Below the pieces are notes generated by a model. That model did not search any database. It was not told the origin of the DNA and was given only the letters and a program-made list of their open reading frames with translations. This document shows positions 27,587 through 37,770 of a stretch of 64,000 nucleotides of DNA, piece after piece. The position numbers were made by a program, and so were the translations under genes. The first letter of the stretch is position 1. Each line of letters starts with the position of its first letter. Source of the DNA: Caulobacteraceae bacterium (GTDB lineage Bacteria > Pseudomonadota > Alphaproteobacteria > Caulobacterales > Caulobacteraceae); contig JARLIQ010000119.1 of assembly GCA_031291645.1 (NCBI GenBank), positions 1 through 64,000 on the forward strand. Direction: 5' to 3'.

Positions 27587-28096
27587 TCAGGCCGGGACGA
27601 ACTTCAGCGCGACGCCGTTGTTGCAGTAGCGCAGGCCGGTCGGGCGCGGGCCGTCGTCGAACACGTGGCCCTGGTGCCCCAGGCACTGGGCGCAGTGGTA
27701 TTCGCTGCGCGGCTCGATCAGCTTGAAGTCCTGCTTGCGCCCCACGTTCGCGCCGACGACCTGGAAGAAGCTCGGCCAGCCGGTCCCGGAGTCGAACTTC
27801 CACTCGGAACGGAACAGGGGCAGGCCGCAGCCCAGACAGATGAAGCTTCCCTTGCGGTGCTCGTTGTTGAGCGGGCTGGTGAACGGATACTCCGTGCCCT
27901 CGCGCCGGAGCACCGCGTAGGCGGCGGGCGCCAGGCGTTTGCGCCAGTCGGCGTCGCTCAGCTTGCGCCACGGCGAGGCCGCGAAGGCCTGTGCCGGATC
28001 GGCCGCCAGCGCCGTTCGGGCAAGGCCCGCGAGGCCCAGGGCGGCAGCGGACACCAGAAGGCCGCGACGGGTCGGATCGGGGATCGAAACGCTCAT
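27587..28096 (-). CDS. msrB: Tat-exported peptide-methionine (R)-S-oxide reductase
   Basis: 169 aa. MsrB reduces methionine-R-sulfoxide in proteins. A twin-arginine signal (TRRGLLVS near residue 9, hydrophobic core to about 31) implies export as a folded protein, so it probably repairs periplasmic proteins. The four zinc cysteines (CLGC, CAQC) are present, as is the W in SGTGWPSF. The catalytic RYCxN motif appears as RYCNNG; it has N-N-G where cytosolic forms have NSAS. It converges on the oxidoreductase gene with no gap. Confidence 0.93.
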   Translation of the reverse strand: MSVSIPDPTRRGLLVSAAALGLAGLARTALAADPAQAFAASPWRKLSDADWRKRLAPAAYAVLRREGTEYPFTSPLNNEHRKGSFICLGCGLPLFRSEWKFDSGTGWPSFFQVVGANVGRKQDFKLIEPRSEYHCAQCLGHQGHVFDDGPRPTGLRYCNNGVALKFVPA

Positions 28097-28211
28097 GCTT
28101 CCTGATACGGACGCGGCGGCCCGCCGGTTACGCGGACGGGCTCAATCGTTCGTGATCGCCCCGCCGGCTTCGCGTCGACCGCGCCCGACGCCTCGGTTGT
28201 GACCGTCCCTA

Positions 28212-28227
28212 TCGATATGTATATCGA
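28212..28227. promoter_or_regulatory. Perfect 7+7 palindrome upstream of TonB-receptor operon
   Basis: TCGATAT-GT-ATATCGA is a 16-base dyad ending 52 bases before the receptor start. It is the most striking symmetric site in the 183-base divergent spacer with msrB and is probably an operator for the receptor operon. The binding protein is unknown. Confidence 0.55.
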
Positions 28228-28279
28228 CTACATAACGAAGGCGGCGCGTCGGCGGCGGCGCTGTCGTGGGGGACGACCA

Positions 28280-30331
28280 ATGAACCGTACAAAGACGATC
28301 CTGTTTGCAGCGGGCGCCTCGATCGCCACGCTCGCCGGCCCGGCGTTCGCCCAGGACGCGGCGCCGGCGACCCAGCCGGTGGCCAACGTCTACCCCCTTG
28401 GCGAGATCGAGGTGACGGCCAGGAAGATCGGCGACGTCAACCTGGGCGGCGCCGTGGTGGCGGCTGTCGAGCTGCGCAAGTTCAACATCACGACCGCGAA
28501 CCAGGCGCTGAACCTGATCGCCGGCACGGACGCAGCGCCGACCGGCGGGCCGCGCAACGAGGGCGTGATCTATATCCACGGCTTCGACCGGTTCGAGACT
28601 ACCCTCTCAATCGACGGCATCCGGGTCTATCTGCCGGCGGACAACCGGCTGGACTTCAGCCGGTTCCTCACCGAGGACCTGTCGGAGATCCAGGTCGCCA
28701 AGGGCTATGTGTCGGTGCTCGACGGGCCCGGCGGCATGGGCGGGGCGATCAACCTCGTCACCCGCAAGCCCACCAAGCCGCTGGAGGTCGAACTGTGGGG
28801 CGGCGGCGGCTTCGACCGCGACGGCTCGGTCAACAGCTACGATCTCTCCGGCTTGATCGGCGGGCGGACGGACAAATACTACCTTCAGCTCTCCGGCGCC
28901 CGGTCGGACATCTCGCACGACAAGCTGTCGAACGACTATGCGTCCACCAGCGTCCAGCCGGCGGGGAACCGCTACCACTCCTATTCGAACGACTGGCGGA
29001 TCAACTTGAAGGCCGGCTTCACGCCGAACGACACGGACGAATATTCGATCAACTACATCGAGCAGGATGGCGCCAAGGGCGCGCCCTACAACGTCTACGA
29101 TTCGATCGCGACCCAGCGGTACTGGGACTGGCCGGTGTGGGACATCCGCAGCGTCTACGCCCTCTCGCACACCAAGCTGGGCGGCAACGCCTACGTCGAC
29201 GGCAAACTCTACTACAACCAGTTCATCAACGACCTGTTCTCCTACAGCAACGCCGCCCAGACGCTGATGAACACGCCGAAGGCGTTCAAGAGCTACTACG
29301 ACGACTCGGCCTTCGGCGGACGGATTGAACTGGGCGCCAACCTGACGGCGGCCGACACGCTGAAGGCCATGTTCGAGTTCCGCGAGGACCGGCACGTCCA
29401 GCACGAGACGACCTTCAACCCCCTCTTCACCCAGCCCGACCAGACCTCGGTCGAGGACACCTATTCGGTCGCGATCGAGGACGTGTTCCACGCCACCGCG
29501 CACATCGACGTCGTGGGCGGGGTCTCCTACGACTGGCGCGACCTGAAGCAGGCCCAGGACTATTCGAACGGCGTGATCAACTATCCGCTGAGGAATTCCA
29601 ACGCGCTGAACGGCCAGGGCGCCGTGACCTACGCCTTCGACGGTGGCGCCAAGCTCTACGCCAGCGTCTCGGACCGCACCCGCTTCCCGACCCTGTTCGA
29701 CCGGTTCAGCTCGCGCTTCGGCGGGGCGATCTCCAACCCGGGCCTGCTGCCCGAGCGGGCGGTGAACTACGAGGTCGGCGGCTCGACCCTGATCACGCCC
29801 AGGCTGAAGCTCGACGGGGCGGTGTTCTACAGCGACGTGACCGACATCATCGTCTCCGTCCCGCTGATCTACCAGGGCACGGCAGTGACCCAGAGCCGCA
29901 ACGTGGGCTCCGGCAAGTACTATGGGGCCGAGGCCTCGATCCACGCCAACCTGAGCCCGACCGTCGATGTGGGCGCCAACTACACCTACATCCGCCGGGT
30001 CGTGGACAATCCGGCGACGGCCGGCTTCGAACTGACCGGGGTCCCGATCAACAAGGCCTTCATCTATCTCGACTGGCGCGCCCTGCCGGCCCTGACCGTC
30101 ACGCCCAGCCTCGACATGGCGAGCAGCCGGTGGACCACCAACACCGCCGGCACGGCCTATTTCAAGATCGGGTCCTACACCCTGGCCAACCTGGGCCTGA
30201 CCTGGCGGATGAACAGCCACGTGGACGTCCTGGCCGGGGTGAAGAACGTCTTCGATCGGAACTACCAGCTGGTCTACGGCTTCCCCGAGGCCGGCAGGAC
30301 CGAATACCTGTCGCTGCACATGCACCTCTAG
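28280..30331 (+). CDS. TonB-dependent outer-membrane receptor
   Basis: 683 aa. A signal peptide (about residues 1-24, cut near GPAFA-QD) precedes a plug domain with a TonB-box-like EIEVTARKIG and the block GFDRFETTLSIDGIRVYL, PGGMGGAINLVTRKP. The remainder is a beta-barrel, ending in an aromatic-rich strand with terminal HMHL. Such receptors import metal complexes or other ligands with TonB energy. ATG at 28280 follows GTGGGGGACG. It heads a three-gene operon: the small HGHGPxC protein starts 15 bases later and the di-haem peroxidase follows that. Substrate unknown. Confidence 0.9.
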   Translation: MNRTKTILFAAGASIATLAGPAFAQDAAPATQPVANVYPLGEIEVTARKIGDVNLGGAVVAAVELRKFNITTANQALNLIAGTDAAPTGGPRNEGVIYIHGFDRFETTLSIDGIRVYLPADNRLDFSRFLTEDLSEIQVAKGYVSVLDGPGGMGGAINLVTRKPTKPLEVELWGGGGFDRDGSVNSYDLSGLIGGRTDKYYLQLSGARSDISHDKLSNDYASTSVQPAGNRYHSYSNDWRINLKAGFTPNDTDEYSINYIEQDGAKGAPYNVYDSIATQRYWDWPVWDIRSVYALSHTKLGGNAYVDGKLYYNQFINDLFSYSNAAQTLMNTPKAFKSYYDDSAFGGRIELGANLTAADTLKAMFEFREDRHVQHETTFNPLFTQPDQTSVEDTYSVAIEDVFHATAHIDVVGGVSYDWRDLKQAQDYSNGVINYPLRNSNALNGQGAVTYAFDGGAKLYASVSDRTRFPTLFDRFSSRFGGAISNPGLLPERAVNYEVGGSTLITPRLKLDGAVFYSDVTDIIVSVPLIYQGTAVTQSRNVGSGKYYGAEASIHANLSPTVDVGANYTYIRRVVDNPATAGFELTGVPINKAFIYLDWRALPALTVTPSLDMASSRWTTNTAGTAYFKIGSYTLANLGLTWRMNSHVDVLAGVKNVFDRNYQLVYGFPEAGRTEYLSLHMHL

Positions 30332-30346
30332 GTGGGAGCCGGTTCG

Positions 30347-30880
30347 ATGACCTTGAAAGCCTGGACCTTGGCCGCCGCGCTGGCCGCCCTGCCGCTCGCC
30401 GCCGAGGCGCAGATGGCCCAAGAGGCTCCCCCCGCCGCCTGCCCGGCGGCGGACGCCAGCCTGCTGCCGGCGCTGGCCGGCTGGCCCCACAAGGCCGCGG
30501 TCGCCGGCGCGACCAGCGCCGCCGGCCTTTCCAACGCCCGGCTCACCGTCGGCGAGGCCGCGCGCGTGAGCCTGCACCCGACGCCCGAGGTCGCCTACCC
30601 GCTCCAGCCTGAAAAGCCCGGCGGCTCGGTCAGCCACGGCGGGCTGGTCGAATTCAGCGTGGCCGCCGCGGGCGACTACCAGGTGGCGCTCTCCAGCGGC
30701 GCCTGGATCGATGTGGTGGCCAAGGGCCAGGCGGTGGTCTCGACCGCGCACGGCCATGGTCCGGCCTGCTCGACCATCCGCAAGATGGTGGACTTCTCCC
30801 TGCAGCCCGGCCGCTACGTGCTGCAGATCTCGGCCAACGCCGACCCTGACCTTGGCCTGATGATCGTGCGCCGTCCGTAG
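30347..30880 (+). CDS. Small periplasmic protein with HGHGPxC motif, function unknown
   Basis: 177 aa. A signal peptide (about residues 1-21, AEA-Q) is followed by a beta-rich segment with paired tryptophans (GWPHKA at 46 and GAWIDVV near 120) and a His/Cys cluster HGHGPAC near residue 135, which could bind a metal. No catalytic domain is recognised; I think related short proteins are sometimes mislabelled as homogentisate dioxygenases, which this is too short to be. It follows the receptor gene by 15 bases and precedes the peroxidase gene by 1 base, so it is likely a partner of both. ATG at 30347 is preceded by GGTGGGAGC. Confidence 0.7.
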   Translation: MTLKAWTLAAALAALPLAAEAQMAQEAPPAACPAADASLLPALAGWPHKAAVAGATSAAGLSNARLTVGEAARVSLHPTPEVAYPLQPEKPGGSVSHGGLVEFSVAAAGDYQVALSSGAWIDVVAKGQAVVSTAHGHGPACSTIRKMVDFSLQPGRYVLQISANADPDLGLMIVRRP

Positions 30881-30881
30881 G

Positions 30882-31919
30882 GTGCGCCGCCTGGGCAAAC
30901 GGCTGGCGATCGCAGCGGCGGGCCTGGCCTGCCTGGCCGCCGCGGCCGCGCAGGCGCCTTACGCCCCGCCGCCGGTTCCGGCCGACAATCCCCAGACGCC
31001 CGCCAAGGTCGAGCTTGGGCGGCGCCTGTTCTACGACGCCGACCTGTCGATCGATGGAACCATGGCCTGCGCCACCTGCCACGAACAGCGACGCGGCTTC
31101 ACCGACGGCAACACCAGCCATCCCGGCGTTCATGGCGAGACGGCGCGGCGCAACGTGCCCAGCCTGGCCGACGTCGGCGACTTAAGTCCCCTCACCTGGG
31201 CCGACCCGTCGCTGAAGACCCTGGAGACCCAGTTCAACGTGCCCTTGATGGGCGAGCACCCGGTCGAGATGGGCATGGCGGGCCAGGCCAAAATGCTGAC
31301 CGACCGGCTCTCGGCCGAGCCCTGCTATCGGCGGATGTTCGCCGCGGCCTTTCCGGGCGACGGGACGATCACCGTAGCCCGCATCGGCCAGGCCATCGCC
31401 GCCTTCGAGCGAACCCTGGTCTCGCACGAGACGCCCTACGACCACGACCGTCGCGGCGAGACGGCCGCCTTGTCCGACGCGGCCCGGCGCGGCGAGTCCC
31501 TCTTCTTCGGGCCCCGGCTGGACTGCGCGGCTTGCCATGCCGGGCCGAACTTCACCGACACGGCCTTCCACGACATCGGCCTCTATGACCTGGACGGCGC
31601 CGGCGGCTATCCGGCCTCCGACCACGGCCTGAGGGAGGTCACCGGCCGCGCCGCCGACGAGGGCCGGTTCCGCACGCCCGGCCTTCGGAACGTCGCTCTG
31701 AGCGCGCCCTATATGCACGACGGCTCGATCGCCGATCTCGGCGAGGCCGTCCGCGCCCACTATCGCGGGACCAATCCGCTGCGCGATCCGGCGCTGGCCG
31801 GCCGCAGCGTTTCCGGGGCCGAGGTCGCGGACCTTAAGGCCTTCCTCGGTGCCCTGACCGACCAGGATTTCGTCAGCGACCTGCGGTTCTCCCTGCCCAA
31901 GCGCGCCTGCCCAGCCTAG
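30882..31919 (+). CDS. Di-haem cytochrome c peroxidase / MauG-family protein
   Basis: 345 aa, exported (hydrophobic signal residues 8-25). Two c-type haem-binding CXXCH sites are visible: CATCH at 63-67 and CAACH at 215-219. The PYMHDGS segment places a Met where bacterial CCPs have a Met axial ligand and MauG has Tyr. BCCP reduces peroxide; MauG relatives oxidise protein side chains. Starts with GTG at 30882 directly after the small protein gene. The end overlaps the stop of the membrane-protein gene on the other strand by 4 bases. Likely partner of the small protein. Confidence 0.88.
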   Translation: MRRLGKRLAIAAAGLACLAAAAAQAPYAPPPVPADNPQTPAKVELGRRLFYDADLSIDGTMACATCHEQRRGFTDGNTSHPGVHGETARRNVPSLADVGDLSPLTWADPSLKTLETQFNVPLMGEHPVEMGMAGQAKMLTDRLSAEPCYRRMFAAAFPGDGTITVARIGQAIAAFERTLVSHETPYDHDRRGETAALSDAARRGESLFFGPRLDCAACHAGPNFTDTAFHDIGLYDLDGAGGYPASDHGLREVTGRAADEGRFRTPGLRNVALSAPYMHDGSIADLGEAVRAHYRGTNPLRDPALAGRSVSGAEVADLKAFLGALTDQDFVSDLRFSLPKRACPA

Positions 31920-32254
31920 AGCCGATCGGGTTCAGCCAGGCCCCTCGCCAGCAGGACCATGGCGGCCGGGAAGACGACGATCCAGGGCGAGGCGACGTAG
32001 ATCAGCCACGGCCAGGCGGGCTGACCGAAGATGGCGAGCCCGAGCACGCCGTTGACGATCAGCGCCCACCGCAGCCAGCGCCGCGCGCCGCCGCCCGGGA
32101 AAGCCGGCGCCAGGACCAGGGACGGGGCGAAGGTCAGGATCCGGTCCCACGGATCAGTCAGCACGCCGGCGACCTGCAGCACCTGCGGCACGTCGTAGGC
32201 GACGGCGGCCACGGCCGCGGCCATCGCGGCCCACGCCCCGAAGCGGCTGGTCAT
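31916..32254 (-). CDS. Small polytopic membrane protein, unknown function
   Basis: 112 aa with three or four hydrophobic helices (about 7-24, 40-52, 59-76, 82-104). GGAGG lies 6 bases before the ATG at 32254. No recognised domain. It is convergent with the di-haem peroxidase gene (4-base overlap). Confidence 0.6.
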   Translation of the reverse strand: MTSRFGAWAAMAAAVAAVAYDVPQVLQVAGVLTDPWDRILTFAPSLVLAPAFPGGGARRWLRWALIVNGVLGLAIFGQPAWPWLIYVASPWIVVFPAAMVLLARGLAEPDRL

Positions 32255-32348
32255 CGGCGCCTCCCGCGTTGTCCAGGGCGCCAGGGCGCCACCGCGCGCG
32301 CGGGGCGACATTGATCGAGCGCATGCGCTCGACCGGGCCGCCTCGGCC

Positions 32349-33299
32349 TCAGCCCAGGCCCGCCGCCTCGTCCAGGCCGAGCATCAGGTTCAGGTTCTGC
32401 ACCGCCGCGCCGGCCGCGCCCTTGCCGAGATTGTCCAGCAAGGCGATGAGCCGCGCCTGGCCCTCGCGCGCGTTGCCGAACACGAAGAGCTTCAGCCGGT
32501 TGGTCCCGTTCAGCCCCTCCGGGTCCAGCGTCTTGACCGCGGCGGCCTCGGCCACGGAGGCGACCTCGACGAACCGCTCGCCGGCGTAGGCTTCGGTCAG
32601 GACGGCGTGCAGGTCGGCCAGGGCGGGTTTGCCTGGCAGGGCCCAGAGCTGCAGCGGGACTTCGACGATCATGCCCTGGGCGTAGCGGCCAACGGCCGGG
32701 GCGAACAGCGGCCGGTGGGCCAGGCCCACCCGCGCGATGATCTCAGGCACGTGCTTGTGCTCCAACCCCGTTCCATAGATGCGGTAGGGAACCTGGGTGT
32801 AGGTCGGCCCGTCCGCGTCCTCGAACTCGGCGATCATCGACTTGCCGCCGCCGGTGTAGCCGGAGACGCCGTTGATCGTGACCGGCCAGTCGGCGGGGAC
32901 GATCCCCGCCCGCACCAGGGGCCGCAGCAGGGCGATGGCCCCGGTCGACCAGCAGCCCGGGTTGGTCACCCGGGTCGATGCGGCGATCTCAGCCCGCAGG
33001 CCCGGCTCGCTCTCGGCGAAGCCATAGGTCCAGCCGGGCGCGACCCGGTGGGCGGTCGACGGGTCGATCACCTTGACCTTGGGATTCTCGATCAGGGCCA
33101 CGGCCTCGCGCGCGGCGTCGTCCGGCAGGCACAGGATCACCAGGTCCGCGCCGTTCAGCATCTCGGCCCGCGCCGCCGGGTCCTTGCGGCGTTCGGGATC
33201 GATCGAGACCAGCTGAAGCTCGCGCCGGTCCCTCAGCCGCGCGTGGATCTGCAGGCCCGTGGTGCCCGCCTCGCCGTCGATGAAGACCCTGTAGGCCAT
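32349..33299 (-). CDS. argC: N-acetyl-gamma-glutamyl-phosphate reductase (type 2)
   Basis: 316 aa. It reduces N-acetylglutamyl phosphate to the semialdehyde in arginine synthesis. The short Rossmann start [16 protein letters not shown] is typical of the type 2 branch, and the catalytic cysteine is in TNPGCWSTG near residue 117. The ATG at 33299 lies 6 bases after GGGGAG; a second ATG at 33305 would leave no room for that site. A good terminator separates it from the upstream rpsI. Confidence 0.95.
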   Translation of the reverse strand: MAYRVFIDGEAGTTGLQIHARLRDRRELQLVSIDPERRKDPAARAEMLNGADLVILCLPDDAAREAVALIENPKVKVIDPSTAHRVAPGWTYGFAESEPGLRAEIAASTRVTNPGCWSTGAIALLRPLVRAGIVPADWPVTINGVSGYTGGGKSMIAEFEDADGPTYTQVPYRIYGTGLEHKHVPEIIARVGLAHRPLFAPAVGRYAQGMIVEVPLQLWALPGKPALADLHAVLTEAYAGERFVEVASVAEAAAVKTLDPEGLNGTNRLKLFVFGNAREGQARLIALLDNLGKGAAGAAVQNLNLMLGLDEAAGLG

Positions 33300-33315
33300 G
33301 ACCATCTCCCCAAAG

Positions 33316-33349
33316 AAAAAGGGCGCCCGGTTTCCCGAAGCGCCCCTTT
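33316..33349 (-). terminator. Rho-independent terminator after rpsI
   Basis: Read on the minus strand, AAAGGGGCGC and GCGCCCTTTTT form a stem with one bulged G around a 13-base loop, followed by TTTTTC. It lies 25 bases after the rpsI stop and before argC, which is on the same strand. Confidence 0.85.
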
Positions 33350-33374
33350 GGACAACGCGTGTGTGACGACGCGT

Positions 33375-33845
33375 TTAGCGCTTCGAGAACTGGAAGCTGC
33401 GGCGGGCCTTGGCCTTGCCGTACTTCTTGCGTTCGACGACGCGGCTGTCGCGGGTCAGGAAGCCATAGGGCTTGAGCACCGCGCGCAGGCCCGGCTCATA
33501 GTAGGTCAGCGCCTTGGACAGGCCGTGACGCACCGCGCCGGCCTGGCCCGACAGGCCGGAACCGACGACTGTGACGTCGACGTCGAACTGGCCGAGGCGG
33601 TCGGCGACCTGCAGCGGCTGGGCGATCATCATGCGCAGCACCGGCCGGGCGAAATAGATCTCCTGGTCGCGGCCGTTGATGGTGATCTGGCCCTTGCCCG
33701 GCTTGATCCAGACGCGGGCGATGGCGTTCTTCCGCTTGCCGGTGGCGTAGGCGCGGCCCTGGGCATCGATCTGCGGCTCGTGCACGACCGGTTCGGCTTC
33801 GGGGTTGGAGGACAGGCTGCGGAGAGCCTCGAGACCTTCGGCCAT
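33375..33845 (-). CDS. rpsI: 30S ribosomal protein S9
   Basis: 156 aa. Small-subunit protein uS9, whose C-terminal tail reaches the P-site tRNA. The block [17 protein letters not shown] and the terminal FQFSKR are diagnostic. The gene starts 3 bases after the rplM stop. It is followed by a Rho-independent terminator. Confidence 0.98.
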   Translation of the reverse strand: MAEGLEALRSLSSNPEAEPVVHEPQIDAQGRAYATGKRKNAIARVWIKPGKGQITINGRDQEIYFARPVLRMMIAQPLQVADRLGQFDVDVTVVGSGLSGQAGAVRHGLSKALTYYEPGLRAVLKPYGFLTRDSRVVERKKYGKAKARRSFQFSKR

Positions 33846-33848
33846 GGA

Positions 33849-34325
33849 CTATTGGCTCCGGACGTTCTTGGCGTTGAAGCCCTTGAAGTCGACGACTTCC
33901 GGGTTCTGGGCCTGATGGGGGTGCTCGGCGCTGGTGTAGAGCCGCAGATGGGTGAGCTGGCGGCGGGCCAGCGGGCTTTCCTTGGGCAGCATCCGCTCGA
34001 CCGCCTTCATCAGGACGCGTTCGGGGAAGCGGCCACCGAGGATCTTGCCCGCGGTGCGGCCCTTGACGCCGCCGGGATAGCCGGTGTGCCAGTAGTAGGT
34101 CTTCTGGTCGAGCTTGCGGCCGGTGAACTTCACCTGGTCGGCGTTGATCACGACGACATGGTCGCCGCAGTCGACGTGCGGGGTGTAGTCGGCGCGGTGC
34201 TTGCCGCGCAGGCGCATGGCGATGAACGTCGCCAGACGGCCGACGACGGCGTCCTTGGCGTCGATCACGATCCACTTCTTCTCGACGTCCGCCGGCTTCA
34301 GCGACGCCGTGGTCTTGGTCGTCAT
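33849..34325 (-). CDS. rplM: 50S ribosomal protein L13
   Basis: 158 aa. Early-assembling large-subunit protein uL13. Conserved parts seen are [21 protein letters not shown], the [12 protein letters not shown] strand and the [20 protein letters not shown] segment. It is the first gene of the rplM-rpsI operon, with its promoter in the 178-base spacer below ctaA. Confidence 0.98.
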   Translation of the reverse strand: MTTKTTASLKPADVEKKWIVIDAKDAVVGRLATFIAMRLRGKHRADYTPHVDCGDHVVVINADQVKFTGRKLDQKTYYWHTGYPGGVKGRTAGKILGGRFPERVLMKAVERMLPKESPLARRQLTHLRLYTSAEHPHQAQNPEVVDFKGFNAKNVRSQ

Positions 34326-34383
34326 GGGTCAGATCCAATAAGGGCGCGAGAGGAGAATACCCACCCCTCGTCGTGAGGTGGCG

Positions 34384-34412
34384 CTGGTACAGGCGCTGGC
34401 AGGCCATGTCAA
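34384..34412 (-). promoter_or_regulatory. Probable promoter of rplM-rpsI
   Basis: On the minus strand, TTGACA (34407-34412) lies 17 bases before TACCAG (34384-34389). The -35 is a perfect consensus, the -10 weak. It is about 59 bases from the rplM start. Confidence 0.45.
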
Positions 34413-34466
34413 CGTCAATTACGTCGCAGGTGTCTGCACAAAGCCTTACCTCATAAGGGAATTTGC

Positions 34467-34490
34467 CTTGCGGTACCACCATACCGCAAG
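34467..34490 (-). terminator. Strong hairpin after ctaA
   Basis: CTTGCGGTA and TACCGCAAG are perfect 9-base arms with a 6-base loop, 14 bases beyond the ctaA stop. On the minus strand no T-run follows; on the plus strand ATTTTCC follows. It probably ends ctaA or isolates it from rplM-rpsI. Confidence 0.5.
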
Positions 34491-34503
34491 ATTTTCCACT
34501 CTC

Positions 34504-35535
34504 TCAGGTCCGCTGCGCCCGCCAGGCGAAGGTGATCGCCGTCGCCAGGACGATCGCCGCGCCGGCCTGGTGGGCGATGCTGAGGGACAAGGGCGCGCGC
34601 GCCATCAGGGTCGCGATGCCCAGGCTGACCTGGGCGGTGACCAGCACGCCCAGGGTGACGGCGAGCCCCCTCACCGCCCCGGCCGCACGGCGCGCCCGGG
34701 CGGCGGCGATCGCCGTGCCCACGGCCAGGGCGAACAGCAGATAGGCGATGATGCGATGGTTGAACTGCACCGCCGCCTGGCTGTGCAGCAGGGTCCGCCA
34801 CAGGCCGCCGCTCCAATAGTCCTCGGGGAAGACGCGCCCGCGCATCAGCGGCCAGTCGTTGTCGACCAGGCCCGCCTGGTTGCCGGCGACGAGCGCGCCG
34901 AGCAGGCTCTGCAGATAGACCAGTCCGGCGATCGCCGCCGCAATCGGCGCCCACCGAGTCGGCCGCGGCGGCCGCTGGGACCCGGACCAGGCCTCCCAGC
35001 CGGTCCAGATCAGGGCGCAATAGAGGATCAGGGCCAGGCCCAGGTGGGTCGCCAGCCGCTCCGGCGCGACCGACACCCGCGCCTCGAGCCCGCTTCTCAC
35101 CATCCACCAGCCGACGAAACCCTGCAGCCCGCCCAGGAAGAACAGGACGAGGCAGCGCCCGATCAGCCGCCGCGGCATCGCGCCCACGGCCAGGAAGGCG
35201 ATGAACGGTCCGGCGAACACCACCCCCAGCAGCCGCCCGATCAGCCGGTGGGTCCACTCCCACCAGTAGATGCCCTTGAAGGCGTCCAGGCTCATGCCCC
35301 TGTTGAGCAGCTGGTACTGCGGGATCTGCTGGTAGCGCTGGAACTCGGCCATCCAGGCGGCCTGCGACATCGGCGGAATGACCCCGGTCACCGGCTTCCA
35401 TTGGGTGATCGACAGGCCCGAGCCCGTGAGCCGCGTCGCGCCGCCCACAACCACCATGCCGAAGACCAGGGCCGCGACGATGAACAGCCACGCGCCGACG
35501 AGGCGCGAGCGGTCCGACCTCAGGAACGACCTCAT
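34504..35535 (-). CDS. ctaA: Haem A synthase (Cox15/CtaA family)
   Basis: 343 aa with about eight hydrophobic segments. It oxidises haem O to haem A for cytochrome c oxidase in the inner membrane. The paired haem-ligand histidines are seen in EWTHRLIGR, near residue 95, and in the second half QFNHRIIAY and LSIAHQAG; AThLGLAL carries another. The start at 35535 begins with [16 protein letters not shown], a typical N-terminus for the alphaproteobacterial type; longer frames upstream have no membrane logic. It is divergent from the DUF2842 gene. Confidence 0.93.
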   Translation of the reverse strand: MRSFLRSDRSRLVGAWLFIVAALVFGMVVVGGATRLTGSGLSITQWKPVTGVIPPMSQAAWMAEFQRYQQIPQYQLLNRGMSLDAFKGIYWWEWTHRLIGRLLGVVFAGPFIAFLAVGAMPRRLIGRCLVLFFLGGLQGFVGWWMVRSGLEARVSVAPERLATHLGLALILYCALIWTGWEAWSGSQRPPRPTRWAPIAAAIAGLVYLQSLLGALVAGNQAGLVDNDWPLMRGRVFPEDYWSGGLWRTLLHSQAAVQFNHRIIAYLLFALAVGTAIAAARARRAAGAVRGLAVTLGVLVTAQVSLGIATLMARAPLSLSIAHQAGAAIVLATAITFAWRAQRT

Positions 35536-35665
35536 CGGACGAAATGACCCATGGGCGTGACAACATCCCTGGCGACAGCGTATCGGCTGTCCGGTTAGAC
35601 CGGTCGGGCGCGAAGGTCCATGGCGGACCTTCACCACGCCTCGCCTTCAGCAGGGGATCAAGGCC

Positions 35666-35863
35666 ATGACCGCGCGGGTCCGCAAGGCGATCGGCTCCTT
35701 TGTCATCGTGGCCTTCATGCTGCTTTACATCGCCGTCGCCGCCAGCGTCGGCGGCCACATGCCCGACCAGTGGTGGCTGCGGTTGGCGTTCTACGCCGTG
35801 GCCGGCACGGCCTGGAGCCTGCCGCTGATCCCCCTGATGATCTGGATGAACCGCGGGCGCTAA
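35666..35863 (+). CDS. DUF2842 family membrane protein
   Basis: 65 aa, two transmembrane helices (about 10-28 and 38-58) and a short basic start RKAIG. The size and the FYAVAGTAW...PLIPLMIWM pattern match DUF2842 of alphaproteobacteria. AGGGG precedes the ATG. Function unknown. Its stop overlaps the stop of a truncated glyoxalase-like frame on the other strand. Confidence 0.8.
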   Translation: MTARVRKAIGSFVIVAFMLLYIAVAASVGGHMPDQWWLRLAFYAVAGTAWSLPLIPLMIWMNRGR

Positions 35864-35985
35864 GCCGCGACCTGTTCGGCCCCGAAGGCCTTCTGGTAGA
35901 ATTCGGCCGCCTTCATCGCTCCGTCGACCATGAGATAGGGCGTAACCCCGCCGCGCACGGGGACGTTGGTGTCGGTCTCGGCCAT
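35860..35985 (-). pseudogene. Truncated PhnB-like VOC (glyoxalase/bleomycin-resistance) relic
   Basis: 41 codons on the minus strand begin with ATG at 35985 preceded by AAAGGA, and read MAETDTNVPVRGG, then TPYLMVDGAMKAAEFYQKAFGAEQVAA and stop. The TPYLMVDGA-FYQKAFGAE block is the N-terminal beta-alpha unit of PhnB-like VOC-fold proteins, which normally run to about 140 residues. The frame ends after this unit, in the stop region of the convergent DUF2842 gene, so most of the protein is missing. Either it is a decayed gene or a microprotein; a relic is more likely. Confidence 0.75.
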
Positions 35986-36064
35986 GGCGCATCCTTTCGC
36001 TCGGGAGGCTTCGCGCCACAGGACGAACGAGGCCGCCGCGATCCGACGCCCCTGTGCGAGCCGG

Positions 36065-36826
36065 TCAGGCCTTCAGCCGCCAGCCGGTCCTGAACACCCA
36101 CCAGACGGCCGCCAGGCACAGGGCCATGAAGCCTAGCGTCATGCTCAGGCTCAGACCCACCCCGACGTCCGACTGGCCGTAGAAGCTCCAGCGGAATCCG
36201 CTGACCAGATAGACCACCGGGTTGAACAGGGTGACTTTGCGCCAGAGCGGCGGCAGCATGTCGATCGAATAGAAGCTGCCGCCCAGGAAGGTCAGCGGGG
36301 TGATGACCAGCAGCGGCACGACCTGCAGCTTCTCCCAGCTGTCAGCCATGACCCCGATCAGGAAGCCGAACAGGCTGAAGGTCACCGCGGTCAGCACCAG
36401 GAAGCTGGCCATGAACAACGGGTGCAGGACGTCGAACGGCACGAAGAGGCGCGCGGTGAAGAGGATGATCACGCCCAGCAGCACCGACTTGGTCGCCGCC
36501 GCGCCGATGTAGCCCAGGACCGCCTCGATCCAGGAGACGGGCGCGGACAGCAGCTCGTAGATGGTCCCCGACCATTTGGGCATGAAGATGCCGAACGAGG
36601 CGTTGGCCAGGCTCTCGGTCAGCACAGACAGCATCATCAGGCCGGGCACGATGAAGGCGCCGTACCGCACCCCGCCGATCGCGGCCATGTGCGAGCCGAT
36701 CGCCGAGCCGAACACGACGAAATAGAGCGAGGTCGAGATGACCGGCGCGAGGATCGACTGGCTCAGCGTGCGCAGCCAGCGCGACAGCTCGAAGACGTAG
36801 ATGGCGCGGACGGCGTGCAGGTTCAT
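36065..36826 (-). CDS. ABC-2 type transporter permease
   Basis: 253 aa, six hydrophobic helices, with the ABC-2 membrane signature [16 protein letters not shown] near residue 190. It forms the membrane part of an exporter with the ATPase encoded just upstream on the same strand (10-base gap). The pair resembles DrrAB/NodIJ-type exporters for drugs or polysaccharide or lipid substrates. The substrate is unknown. Confidence 0.9.
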   Translation of the reverse strand: MNLHAVRAIYVFELSRWLRTLSQSILAPVISTSLYFVVFGSAIGSHMAAIGGVRYGAFIVPGLMMLSVLTESLANASFGIFMPKWSGTIYELLSAPVSWIEAVLGYIGAAATKSVLLGVIILFTARLFVPFDVLHPLFMASFLVLTAVTFSLFGFLIGVMADSWEKLQVVPLLVITPLTFLGGSFYSIDMLPPLWRKVTLFNPVVYLVSGFRWSFYGQSDVGVGLSLSMTLGFMALCLAAVWWVFRTGWRLKA

Positions 36827-36836
36827 GGACGTTCGC

Positions 36837-37763
<927 letters not shown>

Positions 37764-37770
37764 GAGCGGA

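Noticed and set aside
28607..30898. A 763-codon open frame antisense to the TonB receptor
   Set aside because: High-GC coding regions leave long open antisense frames. It has no domain, and the receptor on the other strand is clear.
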